The notes under the pieces were generated by a model. That model was given only the letters and a program-made list of their open reading frames with translations, did not search any database and had not been told where the DNA came from. From positions 1 through 58,864 of the forward strand of contig NZ_BNBD01000024.1 of the NCBI RefSeq assembly GCF_014654785.1: a stretch of 58,864 bases of DNA, given 5' to 3'. The DNA comes from Streptomyces mashuensis. Its GTDB lineage: Bacteria; Actinomycetota; Actinomycetes; Streptomycetales; Streptomycetaceae. The position numbers were made by a program, and so were the translations under genes. The first letter of the stretch is position 1, and each line of letters starts with the position of its first letter. Positions 18,683 through 27,187 of the stretch are shown here, in pieces.

Positions 18683-18732
18683 CGCCGTGACGGGGGCTCC
18701 GCTCACCGTGCCGTCCGCCGTCACGGCGTCAC
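18679..18732 (+). terminator. terminator overlapping the stop of the FHA-ATPase gene
   Basis: A perfect 15-bp inverted repeat (GTGACGCCGTGACGG at 18679-18693 against CCGTCACGGCGTCAC at 18718-18732) with a 24-base loop. The left arm includes the TGA stop codon. Confidence 0.65.
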
Positions 18733-18771
18733 ATCCCGGTCACGATCGCCCGGTTGACACCGGGGACGGTA

Positions 18772-18800
18772 TTGCGGCGGTCCCGCCCCGGGCGTAGGAC
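18772..18800 (+). promoter_or_regulatory. candidate promoter of the sugar ABC operon
   Basis: TTGCGG (18772-18777), 17-base spacer, TAGGAC (18795-18800), 83 bases before the binding-protein start. A TTGACA at 18754-18759 lies just upstream but has no -10 at proper distance. Confidence 0.4.
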
Positions 18801-18882
18801 TGTCGCACGGGAGTGCGGCCTGCGATGCCGGTACGACGTGCGGCGGGCCGCCGACGGGGACCGGGGCACGGGAGGTACGGCC

Positions 18883-20301
18883 ATGCGTACGCGGACACGT
18901 CCACCACTCCAGCCGGGGCGCGGCGCCCGTATGGCGCGGGGCGCGGTCGCGCTGGCCGCGGCCGGGGCACTGTCGCTGACGGCGGGGTGCGGCGGAGGCG
19001 GGGACTCCGGGGACAAGGGCAAGGGGGGCGGGAAGAGCAGCGCGCCGGCCCCCGGCACGTCCGACCTGATACCCCACTCCGTCACCCTGCCCAAGCTCGA
19101 CGGCCAGAAGCTGAAGGTGACGGCGGTGTGGACCGGCGCGGAGCAGAAGAGCTTCACGAAGGTCCTCGACGAGTTCTCCCGGCGCACGGGGGCCGAGGTG
19201 TCGTTCGTGCCCAGCGGCGACGACATGGCGTCGTTCGTCGGGTCGAAGGTCGCGGGCGGTGACCCGCCGGACGTGGCGATGCTGCCGCAGCCGGGCGTGC
19301 TGCGGGAGTTCGCGCAGAAGGGCTGGCTGAAACCGCTGGGGGGTGACGCGACGGCCCAGCTGGAGAAGAACTTCGCCAAGGGCTGGCGGGACCTGGGCGC
19401 CCACGAGGGCAAGCAGTACGGCGTCTACTTCAAGGCCACCAACAAGTCCCTGGTCTGGTACAACACCAAGATCTTCACGGCCGCGGGCGCCAAGGAGCCC
19501 AGGACCTGGCAGGAGTTCCTCAGCACGGCGCAGGCCATCGCCGACTTCGGCGTCGCGCCGGTGTCGGTGGGCGGCGCGGACGGCTGGACGCTCACCGACT
19601 GGTTCGAGAACGTCTACCTGTCTCAGGCGGGCAAGGACAAGTACGACCAGCTCGCCCAGCACAAGATCCCGTGGACCGACGCGTCGGTGAAGGACGCGCT
19701 GACCACGCTCGGCCAGCTCTTCGGGAAGAAGGAGCTGCTGGCGGGCGGCAACGACGGCGCGCTCCAGACGCAGTTCCCCGCGTCCGTCACGCAGACCTTC
19801 ACCGGCGGCGAGAAGGCCAAGGCGGCGATGGTCTTCGAGGGCGACTTCGCGGCGGCCAACATCGCCGGCACCAAGGCGGCCATCGGCACGGACGCCAAGG
19901 TGTTCCCGTTCCCGGCCGTGGGCGGCCGCTCGCCCGTCGTGACGGGCGGCGACGTGGGCGTGGCACTCAAGGACAGCCAGGCGAGCCAGGCGCTGCTCAC
20001 GTTCCTGGCGTCGCCGGACGCCGCGGCGGTCTGGGCGCACGAGGGCGGCTTCGTCTCGCCGAACAAGAACCTCGCCCTGACCGCCTACCCCGACGACGTG
20101 CTGCGCTCGATCGCCAAGGCGCTGGTCGCGGCCGGTGACGACTTCCGCTTCGACATGTCCGACCAGGCACCGGCCGTCTTCGGCGGCAAGCCGGGGCAAG
20201 GCGAGTGGAAGCAGCTGCAGGACTTCCTGCGGAACCCCTCGGACGTCGAGGGCACCCAGCAGCGGCTGGAGGCCGACGCCGCCAAGGCCTACAAGAGCTG
20301 A
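18883..20301 (+). CDS. sugar ABC transporter solute-binding lipoprotein
   Basis: 472 residues; ATG 18883 with GGGAGG ahead. Signal peptide with twin arginines scattered early and lipobox LTAGC; the mature lipoprotein has a Gly/Lys/Ser linker. The body is a family 1 (MalE-like) extracellular binding fold: KLKVTAVWTGAEQKSFTKVLDEF, PDVAMLPQPGVLREFAQKG, YFKATNKSLVWYNTKIF, and AAMVFEGDFAAANI. It should capture an oligosaccharide outside the membrane. It is first in an operon with two permeases (16 bases to the next start). No ATPase gene is present; in Streptomyces such importers commonly share one ATPase, MsiK. The substrate cannot be told from sequence. Confidence 0.92.
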   Translation: MRTRTRPPLQPGRGARMARGAVALAAAGALSLTAGCGGGGDSGDKGKGGGKSSAPAPGTSDLIPHSVTLPKLDGQKLKVTAVWTGAEQKSFTKVLDEFSRRTGAEVSFVPSGDDMASFVGSKVAGGDPPDVAMLPQPGVLREFAQKGWLKPLGGDATAQLEKNFAKGWRDLGAHEGKQYGVYFKATNKSLVWYNTKIFTAAGAKEPRTWQEFLSTAQAIADFGVAPVSVGGADGWTLTDWFENVYLSQAGKDKYDQLAQHKIPWTDASVKDALTTLGQLFGKKELLAGGNDGALQTQFPASVTQTFTGGEKAKAAMVFEGDFAAANIAGTKAAIGTDAKVFPFPAVGGRSPVVTGGDVGVALKDSQASQALLTFLASPDAAAVWAHEGGFVSPNKNLALTAYPDDVLRSIAKALVAAGDDFRFDMSDQAPAVFGGKPGQGEWKQLQDFLRNPSDVEGTQQRLEADAAKAYKS

Positions 20302-20317
20302 CGGGACGGTCCGTGCC

Positions 20318-21685
20318 GTGAGCTCCGTGACTCCGGGCGCGGCCGCGCCCTCCGGCGCCCTGCCGCCGCCGTCCGTCACCCCGCGCCGCGCGCCGGGTGT
20401 GCTCCGCACCCGGCCGCTGGTGGCGGCCTGTTTCCTGCTGCCCGCGCTGGCCCTGCTCGGCGCGCTCGTGGTCTACCCCATCGGCTACTCCCTCTACCGC
20501 AGCTTCTTCGACTCCTCCGGCAACGGCTTCGTGGGCCTGGACAACTACCAGGAGGTCTTCACCGACCACCGCATCCGCACGGCCCTGCGCAACAACGTCA
20601 TCTGGGTCGTCGTCGCCCCGACCGTCGCCACCGCCCTCGGCCTGGTCTTCGCCGTGCTCACCGAACGGGTCCGCTGGGGCACGGCGTTCAAGCTGGTGGT
20701 GTTCATGCCGATGGCCATCTCCATGCTGGCCGCCGGCATCATCTTCCGCCTGGTGTACGAGCAGAACCCCGACCGCGGCGTGGCCAACGCCGTGTGGGTG
20801 GGCATCCACGACACGTTCGCCGCGCCGGCCCCTTACCCGGGCGCCCGCCCCCGCCCGTCGGGCGGCCTGGCCGACGGCGGGGGCGGGGCGTTCACCACCA
20901 CGGCGCCGGTGCGGGCGGGCAGCGCGGTCGCGCTGCCGCTGGTGGCGGTGAAGCCGGAGGACGTGGCGCACGCCAAGGAGGCCCTGCCGGCCCGCGACGT
21001 GGCGGGGAAAGTCACCGGCACGGCGTGGATGGACTTCACCCGGGGCGGCGGCGGGACGCCCGGGAAGATCGACGCGGGCGAGAAGGCCCTGGCGGGCCTG
21101 CGCGTGGAGGCGGTGAAGGACGGCCGGACCGTCGCCTCCACGACGACCGCCGCCGACGGCACGTTCACCCTGCCCGCGGCCGCGGACGGCGCGCTGCTGC
21201 GGCTGCCCGCCGCGAACTTCGCCACCGCCTACAACGGCGTCGACTGGCTCGGCCCGACGCTGGTGACCCCGTCCATCATCGGCGCCTACATCTGGATGTG
21301 GGCGGGCTTCGCGATGGTCCTCATCGCGGCGGGCCTGGCGAGCGTGCCGCGCGAGCTCCTGGAGGCCGCGCGGGTCGACGGCGCCAACGAGTGGCAGGTC
21401 TTCCGCCGGGTGACCGTGCCCCTGCTGGCGCCGGTGCTCGCGGTGGTCGTCGTCACCCTCATGATCAACGTGCTGAAGATCTTCGACCTGGTCTACATCA
21501 TCGCCCCGGGCTCCAGCCTCGACAACGCCAACGTGCTGGCCCTCCAGCTGTACCAGTCGTCCTTCGGGACGGACGTCAACCAGGGTGTGGGCAGCGCCAT
21601 CGCCGTCTTCCTGCTGCTGCTCGTGCTGCCGGTGGTCGTGGTCAACGTCCGCCGGATCCGCAGGGAGAGGGGGGAGCGGCGATGA
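20318..21685 (+). CDS. sugar ABC permease (MalF-like) with extracellular beta-sandwich insertion
   Basis: 455 residues from GTG 20318 (GTG 20327 is also possible). Membrane spans at LVAACFLLPALALLGALVVYPIG, NNVIWVVVAPTVATALGLVFAV and FKLVVFMPMAISMLAAGIIF, then an insertion of about 130 residues (roughly 170-300). After that come the remaining spans with the EAA coupling motif ELLEAARVDGANEWQVFRRVTVPLL. The inserted segment contains ALAGLRVEAVKDGRTVASTTTAADGTFTLP, a typical Cna-B/carboxypeptidase-regulatory beta-sandwich signature. It lies outside the cell between TM3 and TM4, where MalF of E. coli has its P2 loop that contacts the binding protein. The gene overlaps the next one by ATGA. Confidence 0.9.
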   Translation: MSSVTPGAAAPSGALPPPSVTPRRAPGVLRTRPLVAACFLLPALALLGALVVYPIGYSLYRSFFDSSGNGFVGLDNYQEVFTDHRIRTALRNNVIWVVVAPTVATALGLVFAVLTERVRWGTAFKLVVFMPMAISMLAAGIIFRLVYEQNPDRGVANAVWVGIHDTFAAPAPYPGARPRPSGGLADGGGGAFTTTAPVRAGSAVALPLVAVKPEDVAHAKEALPARDVAGKVTGTAWMDFTRGGGGTPGKIDAGEKALAGLRVEAVKDGRTVASTTTAADGTFTLPAAADGALLRLPAANFATAYNGVDWLGPTLVTPSIIGAYIWMWAGFAMVLIAAGLASVPRELLEAARVDGANEWQVFRRVTVPLLAPVLAVVVVTLMINVLKIFDLVYIIAPGSSLDNANVLALQLYQSSFGTDVNQGVGSAIAVFLLLLVLPVVVVNVRRIRRERGERR

Positions 21686-22563
21686 GCGCGGCCGACACGG
21701 TGGTGCGGGCCCGGCAGTCGCTGCCGGCGCGGATCGCCGCCCGGCTGGGCGGGGGTGCCGTACGCGTCTTCCTGATCCTGGTGGGGCTGCTGTGGCTGAT
21801 GCCGACGGCGGGGCTGCTGCTGTCCTCGCTGCGCGACAAGTCCGACATCGCGGCGTCCGGCTGGTGGACCGTGTTCACCCGGCCCTCCCAGCTGACCCTG
21901 GACAGCTACGGCAACCTGTTCGCCAACGACAAGGTCACCCACTCGCTGCTGACCACCGCGCTGATCACCGTCCCGGCCACGGTCCTGGTGATCCTCGTCG
22001 GCGCCCTGGCCGGCTACGCCTTCGCCTGGCTGGAGTTCCCCGGCCGCGACTGGTGGTTCATGGTCGTCGTCGGGCTGCTGGTCGTGCCGGTGCAGGTGGC
22101 GCTGATCCCGGTGGCGAAACTCTTCAGCGCGCTGGGCATCTTCGAGTCGACGGTGGGTGTGGTGCTGTTCCACACCGCCTTCGGCCTGCCGTTCGCCATC
22201 TTCCTGCTGCGCAACTTCTTCGCCGAGATCCCGCGCGAACTGCTGGAGGCCGCCCGGCTCGACGGCGCGGGCGAGATCCGGCTGTTCACCCGCGTCGTGC
22301 TGCCGCTGGGCGGGCCGGCCATCGCCTCGCTCGGCATCTTCCAGTTCCTGTGGGTCTGGAACGACATGCTGGTGGCGCTGATCTTCGCGGACAGCGGCAA
22401 CCCGCCGGTCACGGTGGCGTTGCAGCAGCAGGTGCGCCAGTTCGGTGACAACGTCGACGTCCTCGCTTCGGGTGCCTTCCTCTCGATGGTCGTCCCGCTG
22501 GCGGTGTTCTTCGCGTTCCAGCGGCAGTTCGTGAGCGGGGTGATGGCGGGCGCGGTGAAGTGA
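21682..22563 (+). CDS. sugar ABC permease (MalG-like)
   Basis: 293 residues; ATG 21682 overlaps the previous stop (ATGA), so the two permeases are translationally coupled. Six spans are visible (VFLILVGLLWLMPTAGLLLSSL, TTALITVPATVLVILVGALAGYAFAW, and onward). The EAA motif ELLEAARLDGAGEIRLFTRVVLPL is intact, so it should dock to an ATPase. It ends 18 bases from the convergent glycosyltransferase gene without an obvious terminator. Confidence 0.93.
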   Translation: MSAADTVVRARQSLPARIAARLGGGAVRVFLILVGLLWLMPTAGLLLSSLRDKSDIAASGWWTVFTRPSQLTLDSYGNLFANDKVTHSLLTTALITVPATVLVILVGALAGYAFAWLEFPGRDWWFMVVVGLLVVPVQVALIPVAKLFSALGIFESTVGVVLFHTAFGLPFAIFLLRNFFAEIPRELLEAARLDGAGEIRLFTRVVLPLGGPAIASLGIFQFLWVWNDMLVALIFADSGNPPVTVALQQQVRQFGDNVDVLASGAFLSMVVPLAVFFAFQRQFVSGVMAGAVK

Positions 22564-22581
22564 GCGCGCGGCCGGCGGTGT

Positions 22582-24096
22582 TCAACGGCGTTCGTAGAGC
22601 GTGACGGCACCTCCCCGGACGAAGACGGTGGACCGCTCGCGGCACAGCTCCTCCAGCACCCGCACCTTGGCCGCCTCGGCCGGCTGCGCCCGGAACCAGC
22701 GGGTGCCCACGGTGGTCGTGTCGGCCACCACCCACACCCGCCGCCCCGGCGGCAGCGCGGCCAGCCGGGCGCGCAGCCGGCCGGTGCCGGTCTCCTGCCC
22801 GTACAGGGTGCCGGAGGCGGCGGGCGACCGCCGCAGGGTGAGGTCCCGCAACCCGGCGAAGGCCCGTGGGTAGGCGAGTCCGATGCGGCGTTCGTGGAGG
22901 GGCAGGAAGAGCACGGCGTCCCCGGGCCGTGCCGCCCGCCCCACCTGCGCGGCCACCGGGGCGAGTTCGTCGCCCCGGCTCACGGGCAGGCGGTCGTGCT
23001 CGTGCACCGGCAGCTGCCACAGGAACGCGCCCGCGACGGCCAGCACCCCCGCCGCCGTGGCCGCACGCCGCCACGGCACCGGCCCGAGCAGCCGCTCGGC
23101 CCCCGCGGCCGCGAGCAGCACCACCCCCGGCAGGCAGAACAGCAGATAGCGGTCGAGGAACAGCGGCTGCCACCGGGAGACCCCGTACAGCAGCACCGGC
23201 GACACCAGCGCCAGCGGCAGGGCCACGGCGTTCAGCCCCAGCGGCCCGGTGCGGGGCAGCGGCGCCAGCAGGGCGACCGCCACCAGCAGCACCGTAGCGG
23301 CCACGACCAGCTCCCGCGGCCCGGCGAACGCGTACAGCAGCGCCCGGGCCTGCTCGGGGCCGGGCGGTCGCAGCCACGCCACCTGGCGCCCCTGCCGCCG
23401 CGACACCACCGCCAGGGGCGCCAGCACCGCACAGGCGGCCAGCGCCGCGCAGCCCCAGCCGCGCCAGGCCCGCCACGGCACCCGTGACACGGCCAGCGTC
23501 ACGGCGTGCGCCACGAGCACCAGCACCGCGAACTCGTGCAGCAGCGCCGTCACCGCCACCACCGCACCGTACGCCGCCCACCGCCGCCGTACGCCCGGAC
23601 CGCCACCGCCCGACTGCTCCACGGCGCCGGGGAGCAGCCACGTCGCCAGCGCGGCGCCCGCCGCGACCAGGGCATAGGACCGGCCCTCCTGCGCGTAGTG
23701 ACCCACGAACGGCGTCACCGCGTACAGCAGCCCCGCCCACAGGCCCACGCGGGGCCGGACCAGCCGGGCACCCAGCGAGGCCACCAGCGCCGCGGTGGCC
23801 GCGGCCGCCAGCACCGACGGCAGCCGCAGCACCGTCTCGTCGGCGCGCACCGCCAGCAGGGGGTGCATCAGCAGGTAGTACAGGCCGTGCACCGCGTCGA
23901 CCTGGCCCAGCATCCGCCAGATGGCGGCCACCGGACGGCGGGCCACCTGGAAGGTGGCCGCCTCGTCGCGCCACATCGTGCCGCGGTCCAGGCCCCACAG
24001 GCCCAGCACCAGCATCACCGCGGCGGGCAGGGCCACCACGGGCCAGGGCACCGCGCGCCGCGCCCTGTTCTCCTCGCGCGCCGCAGTGCCACTCAT
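22582..24096 (-). CDS. multi-spanning glycosyltransferase, ArnT/PMT (GT39-like) family
   Basis: 504 residues from ATG 24094-24096, preceded by GGGGAGGG. The first extracellular loop carries RGTMWRDEAATFQVARRP and later DAVHGLYYLLMHPLL, the acidic-loop pattern of GT-C enzymes that use polyprenol-phosphate sugars. About ten membrane spans follow, then a soluble C-terminal domain (about 330-504, with RRVWVVADTTTVGTRWF). Such enzymes transfer a sugar from a lipid carrier to a polymer or protein outside the membrane. It is divergent from the GT2 gene with a palindrome between them and belongs to the surface-glycan locus. An in-frame ATG 17 codons upstream has a poorer ribosome site. Confidence 0.82.
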   Translation of the reverse strand: MSGTAAREENRARRAVPWPVVALPAAVMLVLGLWGLDRGTMWRDEAATFQVARRPVAAIWRMLGQVDAVHGLYYLLMHPLLAVRADETVLRLPSVLAAAATAALVASLGARLVRPRVGLWAGLLYAVTPFVGHYAQEGRSYALVAAGAALATWLLPGAVEQSGGGGPGVRRRWAAYGAVVAVTALLHEFAVLVLVAHAVTLAVSRVPWRAWRGWGCAALAACAVLAPLAVVSRRQGRQVAWLRPPGPEQARALLYAFAGPRELVVAATVLLVAVALLAPLPRTGPLGLNAVALPLALVSPVLLYGVSRWQPLFLDRYLLFCLPGVVLLAAAGAERLLGPVPWRRAATAAGVLAVAGAFLWQLPVHEHDRLPVSRGDELAPVAAQVGRAARPGDAVLFLPLHERRIGLAYPRAFAGLRDLTLRRSPAASGTLYGQETGTGRLRARLAALPPGRRVWVVADTTTVGTRWFRAQPAEAAKVRVLEELCRERSTVFVRGGAVTLYERR

Positions 24097-24154
24097 CCGC
24101 GCCCTCCCCGGAACCACCCGCCCCACCCGGGTGAACAATCCCCTCATGCACGTA

Positions 24155-24167
24155 CTTATCGGATAAG
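24155..24167. promoter_or_regulatory. palindrome in divergent promoter region
   Basis: CTTATC-G-GATAAG, a perfect 13-bp palindrome in an AT-richer patch, 59 bases from one start and 11 bases from the other. GATAAGACT could serve as a -10 for the plus-strand gene, which would then have almost no leader. Confidence 0.45.
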
Positions 24168-24177
24168 ACTTGGTCAC

Positions 24178-25863
24178 GTGGCCGTGAACGGAAGCGGAAC
24201 CCTCCCCACGAGCGGGCACGTCAGCGTGGTCGTCATCGGCTACAACGACGCGCCCCACATCGGCGACGCCGTCCGCTCCGCGCTCGCGCAGGGCCCAGCC
24301 GTGGCGGAGGTCCTCGTCGTCGACGACGCCTCCACCGACCGCACCGCCGCCGTCCTCGAACGGATGCGGGCCGGCGAGCCCCGGCTGCGCGTCATCCGCC
24401 GCACCGTCAACAGCGGCGGCTGCGGCACCCCCCGCAACCAGGGACTGGCCGCCGCCACCGCCCCCTACGTGATGTTCCTCGACAGCGACGACCTGCTCCC
24501 CCACGGCGCCGTCACCACCCTGCTGGAGGCCGCGCTGCGCCACGACGTGCCCGTCGCCGCCGGCCTGTGCGTCCGCCGGGAACTGCCCCGGCGCCACGAC
24601 ACGCCCTGGCAGCCCGCCCTCTATCGGCGGCCCGCCGTGCACGCCCGACCGGAGGAGCACGCCGCGCTGCTCCGCGACACCCTCTGCGTCAACAAGCTCT
24701 ACGCGCGCGCCTTCCTCACCGCGCACGGCGTCCTCTTCCCCGAAGGCGCCTTCCGTTACGAGGACTTCGTCTTCGGCGCCCGGCTGCTGGCCGCCGCCCC
24801 GCGCATCGCCACCGTGCCCGCGACCGTCTACATCTGGCACGTGCGGCGCGACGCGGCCCGCCCGTCGCTCTCCCTGGACCGGAACGCCGTCGCCAACTGG
24901 GAGGCCCGCCTCCGCGCCCACCGGCACTCCCTCGACGCCCTCCGCGCCGCGGACAACCCGGTCCTCACCCATGCGGCCAAGGTGAAGTTCCTCGACCACG
25001 ACCTGCGCATGTACGTCCGTGAACTGCCCGGCCACGGGCCCGCCCACCGCCGCGCCTGGTGGGCGGTGACCCGCGACGCGCTGACGGCCTTCGACGAGGC
25101 GGACCTGCGGGCCGCCCGCGCGCCCGCGCGGTGGATCGCCCGCGTGGTACTGGCCTCGCCGGCGCCGCGCGACCTGGACCGGCTGGCGCAGCTGGCCGCC
25201 CGGCCGGCGCGGCTGCTGCCGCCGTACGCGTCGGCGGCGGACGGGCCCGTGTGGGCGTCCGACCTCCCCCAGGTCGCCCTCGACGGGCTGACGGGCCCCT
25301 CCGCCAAGCCGGCGCGCCGGCTCCCGGTGACCGTCGACGCGACGCTGCGCACGGGCCGCCGCAGCCCGCGGGCCGTCCTGACGCTGCGCGTCCACGAGCT
25401 GTACGGGCGTCTCGCCGCCGCGCGCCCCCACACCGTCGACGTCGAGCTGCGGCTGCGCGGGCCCGGCACGGCCGTCACGCTCAGCGCCCCGCTGGAGCGG
25501 GACGGGCCGGCGTGGACGGCCGCCGTCCCCCTCGACCTGGGCGGCCTGGCCGCCCACGGCCGCCGGGCGGCGGGCCGCGCCCCCCAGGCGTGGGACGTCC
25601 GCGTGGGTCTTCGCTTCGCGCGCGACGGCACGCTGCGGACGGCGGTCCGTGCGCACGGCGGCCCGCTGCGCCGCACGGCCCTGCCCAGCGCCCGCTTCGG
25701 GCTGCTGCTGGCGCAGCCCTGCGCCACGGGAAGCAGCTCGCTCGCGATCCGGCTGGCGCCGGGCCCGCGCTGCGCACTGGGCGTCCTGCTGCGCCGCCTC
25801 GGGCGGCTTCGGCGGCACGTCACGCGGCGCCGCGGACGGGGGCGGCACCGGGCGGCGCGGTGA
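24178..25863 (+). CDS. family 2 glycosyltransferase with C-terminal beta-domain, paralogue of the GT2-TagF fusion
   Basis: 561 residues from GTG 24178 (GTG 24184 also fits). The GT2 catalytic domain occupies about 14-225: SVVVIGYNDAPHI, VLVVDDASTDRT, VNSGGCGTPRNQG and MFLDSDD (the DxD nucleotide-sugar/metal motif). Helical and beta-sandwich-like regions follow to a very basic end (RRLGRLRRHVTRRRGRGRHR), which may contact membrane or anionic polymer. It aligns along most of its length with the N-terminal half of the 955-residue protein at 27184-30051 but lacks the glycerophosphotransferase domain. No clear ribosome site; probably leaderless. Sugar and acceptor unknown. Confidence 0.85.
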   Translation: MAVNGSGTLPTSGHVSVVVIGYNDAPHIGDAVRSALAQGPAVAEVLVVDDASTDRTAAVLERMRAGEPRLRVIRRTVNSGGCGTPRNQGLAAATAPYVMFLDSDDLLPHGAVTTLLEAALRHDVPVAAGLCVRRELPRRHDTPWQPALYRRPAVHARPEEHAALLRDTLCVNKLYARAFLTAHGVLFPEGAFRYEDFVFGARLLAAAPRIATVPATVYIWHVRRDAARPSLSLDRNAVANWEARLRAHRHSLDALRAADNPVLTHAAKVKFLDHDLRMYVRELPGHGPAHRRAWWAVTRDALTAFDEADLRAARAPARWIARVVLASPAPRDLDRLAQLAARPARLLPPYASAADGPVWASDLPQVALDGLTGPSAKPARRLPVTVDATLRTGRRSPRAVLTLRVHELYGRLAAARPHTVDVELRLRGPGTAVTLSAPLERDGPAWTAAVPLDLGGLAAHGRRAAGRAPQAWDVRVGLRFARDGTLRTAVRAHGGPLRRTALPSARFGLLLAQPCATGSSSLAIRLAPGPRCALGVLLRRLGRLRRHVTRRRGRGRHRAAR

Positions 25864-26041
25864 TGCTCCCCTCACCGGCCCGCCCACCACGGCCAGGACC
25901 CGGGCACCGGCCCGGAACACCCCCTGCCGCACACGGCGCAGCGCCCGTCCCCACGCCCGGACCGCTCTCGCCACGGCCCTGCGGGCAGCCCGTGCCAATG
26001 CCGCCCTCGTTCCCCCCGTCATCGGTGCTCCCCCCGTCCCC

Positions 26042-27187
26042 TCAGCGGTCGATTTCCTGGAAGAGGGCCTCCCAGCGGTCCAGGACCGCGGGGAGGGCCA
26101 GTGGTGCCACGTGGTCGCGTGCGGCCCGGCCGTAGCGGGCGCGGAGGCGGGCGTCGGCCATGAGGGCATCCAGTGCCGTGGCGAACGCCTCGGTGTCGCC
26201 GTGCGGGACGAGGGTGCCGGTCACACCGTGGGTGACCAGCTCCCGTACGCCTCCGGACACGTCGAAGCTCACGCACGGCACCCCGGCCGCCGAGGCTTCC
26301 GCCAGGGCCATGGGCCGGCCCTCGCGTTCGCTGGTGAGCGCCACGACGGACAGTTCCCGGTAGGCGGCGGCCATGTCCCGGACGGCGCCGCGGAAGCGCA
26401 CCCGGCCGGTGATGCCCAGCCGGTCCGCCTGCCGGCGCAGGGCGGGCTCTTCGGGGCCCTCGCCGAAGAGGTGGAGTTCCCAGCCGGGCCGGTGGGCGGC
26501 AGCGGTGGCGAAGGCGTCGAGCAGCCGGTCGAGCCGCTTGACCGGGTCGAGCCGTCCGACGGCACCGACGCGCCGGGTGTCGAGGGGCGCGGGCGGGCCG
26601 GCGGCAAAAGGCAGCGGGTTGGGCATCACCCCGGCGTTGGGCAGGCGGCGCCGGCGGAACTCCGCCGCGTCCGCCTCGCTGAGGAACAGCGCCTTCTCCA
26701 GCCCGGCGTAGTGGTCGAGGATCAGTTGCAGGTTGGCGGTGTGGCGCGCCTGGAAGAACGACTCGTGGTACTGCCCGACGGCCCGCAGTCCCGGTGGCCG
26801 CGGCACGGCCTCCAGCCAGACCGCGGCCCAGGGCGAGCCGATCACCAGGCGGCCCTCGGGCGCGGTCGCGAAGCGGGCGGCCATGCGCTGCCGTGCGTGC
26901 AGCCGCTCGGTGCGCTCGGCCCGTACGGCGCCGAGCCGGGCGGGGTGCAGGCGCTCGGTGAGTGACGTGGGCCGCCAGGGCGGTGCGGCGGGGTGCCGGT
27001 AGAGGGTGGTGTGCCGGTAGGCGGGGTCGGCGTGGAAGGAGTGGGGTTCGGGGCTGGGCCGGATGCCGACCAGCTCCACGTGGTGGCCCTGTTCGGCGAA
27101 GCCCTGGGCGAGGGTGTGGAGGACCCGTTGCGAACCGCCCAGGGAGTCGACGTCGATGCCGACGAGGAAGAGCTTCCGTCGCTTCAT
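26042..27187 (-). CDS. family 4 glycosyltransferase
   Basis: 381 residues from ATG 27185-27187, overlapping the upstream stop by ATGA. N-terminal KLFLVGIDVDSLGGSQRVLHTLAQGF is the acceptor-side Rossmann start. The C-terminal donor side shows VGAVGRLDPVKRLDRLLDAF, WELHLFGEGPEE, GRVRFRGAV and SEREGRPMALAEASAAGVPCVSFD, the GT4 EX7E region. It is a cytoplasmic or membrane-peripheral retaining transferase, likely adding a sugar to a wall-polymer intermediate made with the upstream GT2-TagF fusion to which it is translationally coupled. It is last in the long minus-strand operon. Confidence 0.9.
   Translation of the reverse strand: MKRRKLFLVGIDVDSLGGSQRVLHTLAQGFAEQGHHVELVGIRPSPEPHSFHADPAYRHTTLYRHPAAPPWRPTSLTERLHPARLGAVRAERTERLHARQRMAARFATAPEGRLVIGSPWAAVWLEAVPRPPGLRAVGQYHESFFQARHTANLQLILDHYAGLEKALFLSEADAAEFRRRRLPNAGVMPNPLPFAAGPPAPLDTRRVGAVGRLDPVKRLDRLLDAFATAAAHRPGWELHLFGEGPEEPALRRQADRLGITGRVRFRGAVRDMAAAYRELSVVALTSEREGRPMALAEASAAGVPCVSFDVSGGVRELVTHGVTGTLVPHGDTEAFATALDALMADARLRARYGRAARDHVAPLALPAVLDRWEALFQEIDR

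Noticed and set aside
18754..18759. TTGACA before the sugar ABC operon as the -35
   Set aside because: No -10 lies 16-19 bases downstream; the TTGCGG/TAGGAC pair just downstream fits better.
20318..21685. Possibility that the permease insertion is a foreign DNA insertion splitting the gene
   Set aside because: The reading frame is continuous, GC and codon use match the flanks, and no target duplication is seen, so it is a domain insertion in an intact gene.
25864..26041. Possible small minus-strand gene starting at ATG 26022 after the GT4 gene, with a G-rich ribosome-like site
   Set aside because: It has no stop before running antisense through the whole GT2 gene. The Arg/Ala/Val composition is uninformative.
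22582..26169. A single open frame of nearly 1200 codons on the minus strand running through the GT-C gene and antisense to the GT2 gene
   Set aside because: The left part is the real GT-C gene (start 24096). The rest mirrors GT2 codons and is kept open by high GC; it has no family similarity.
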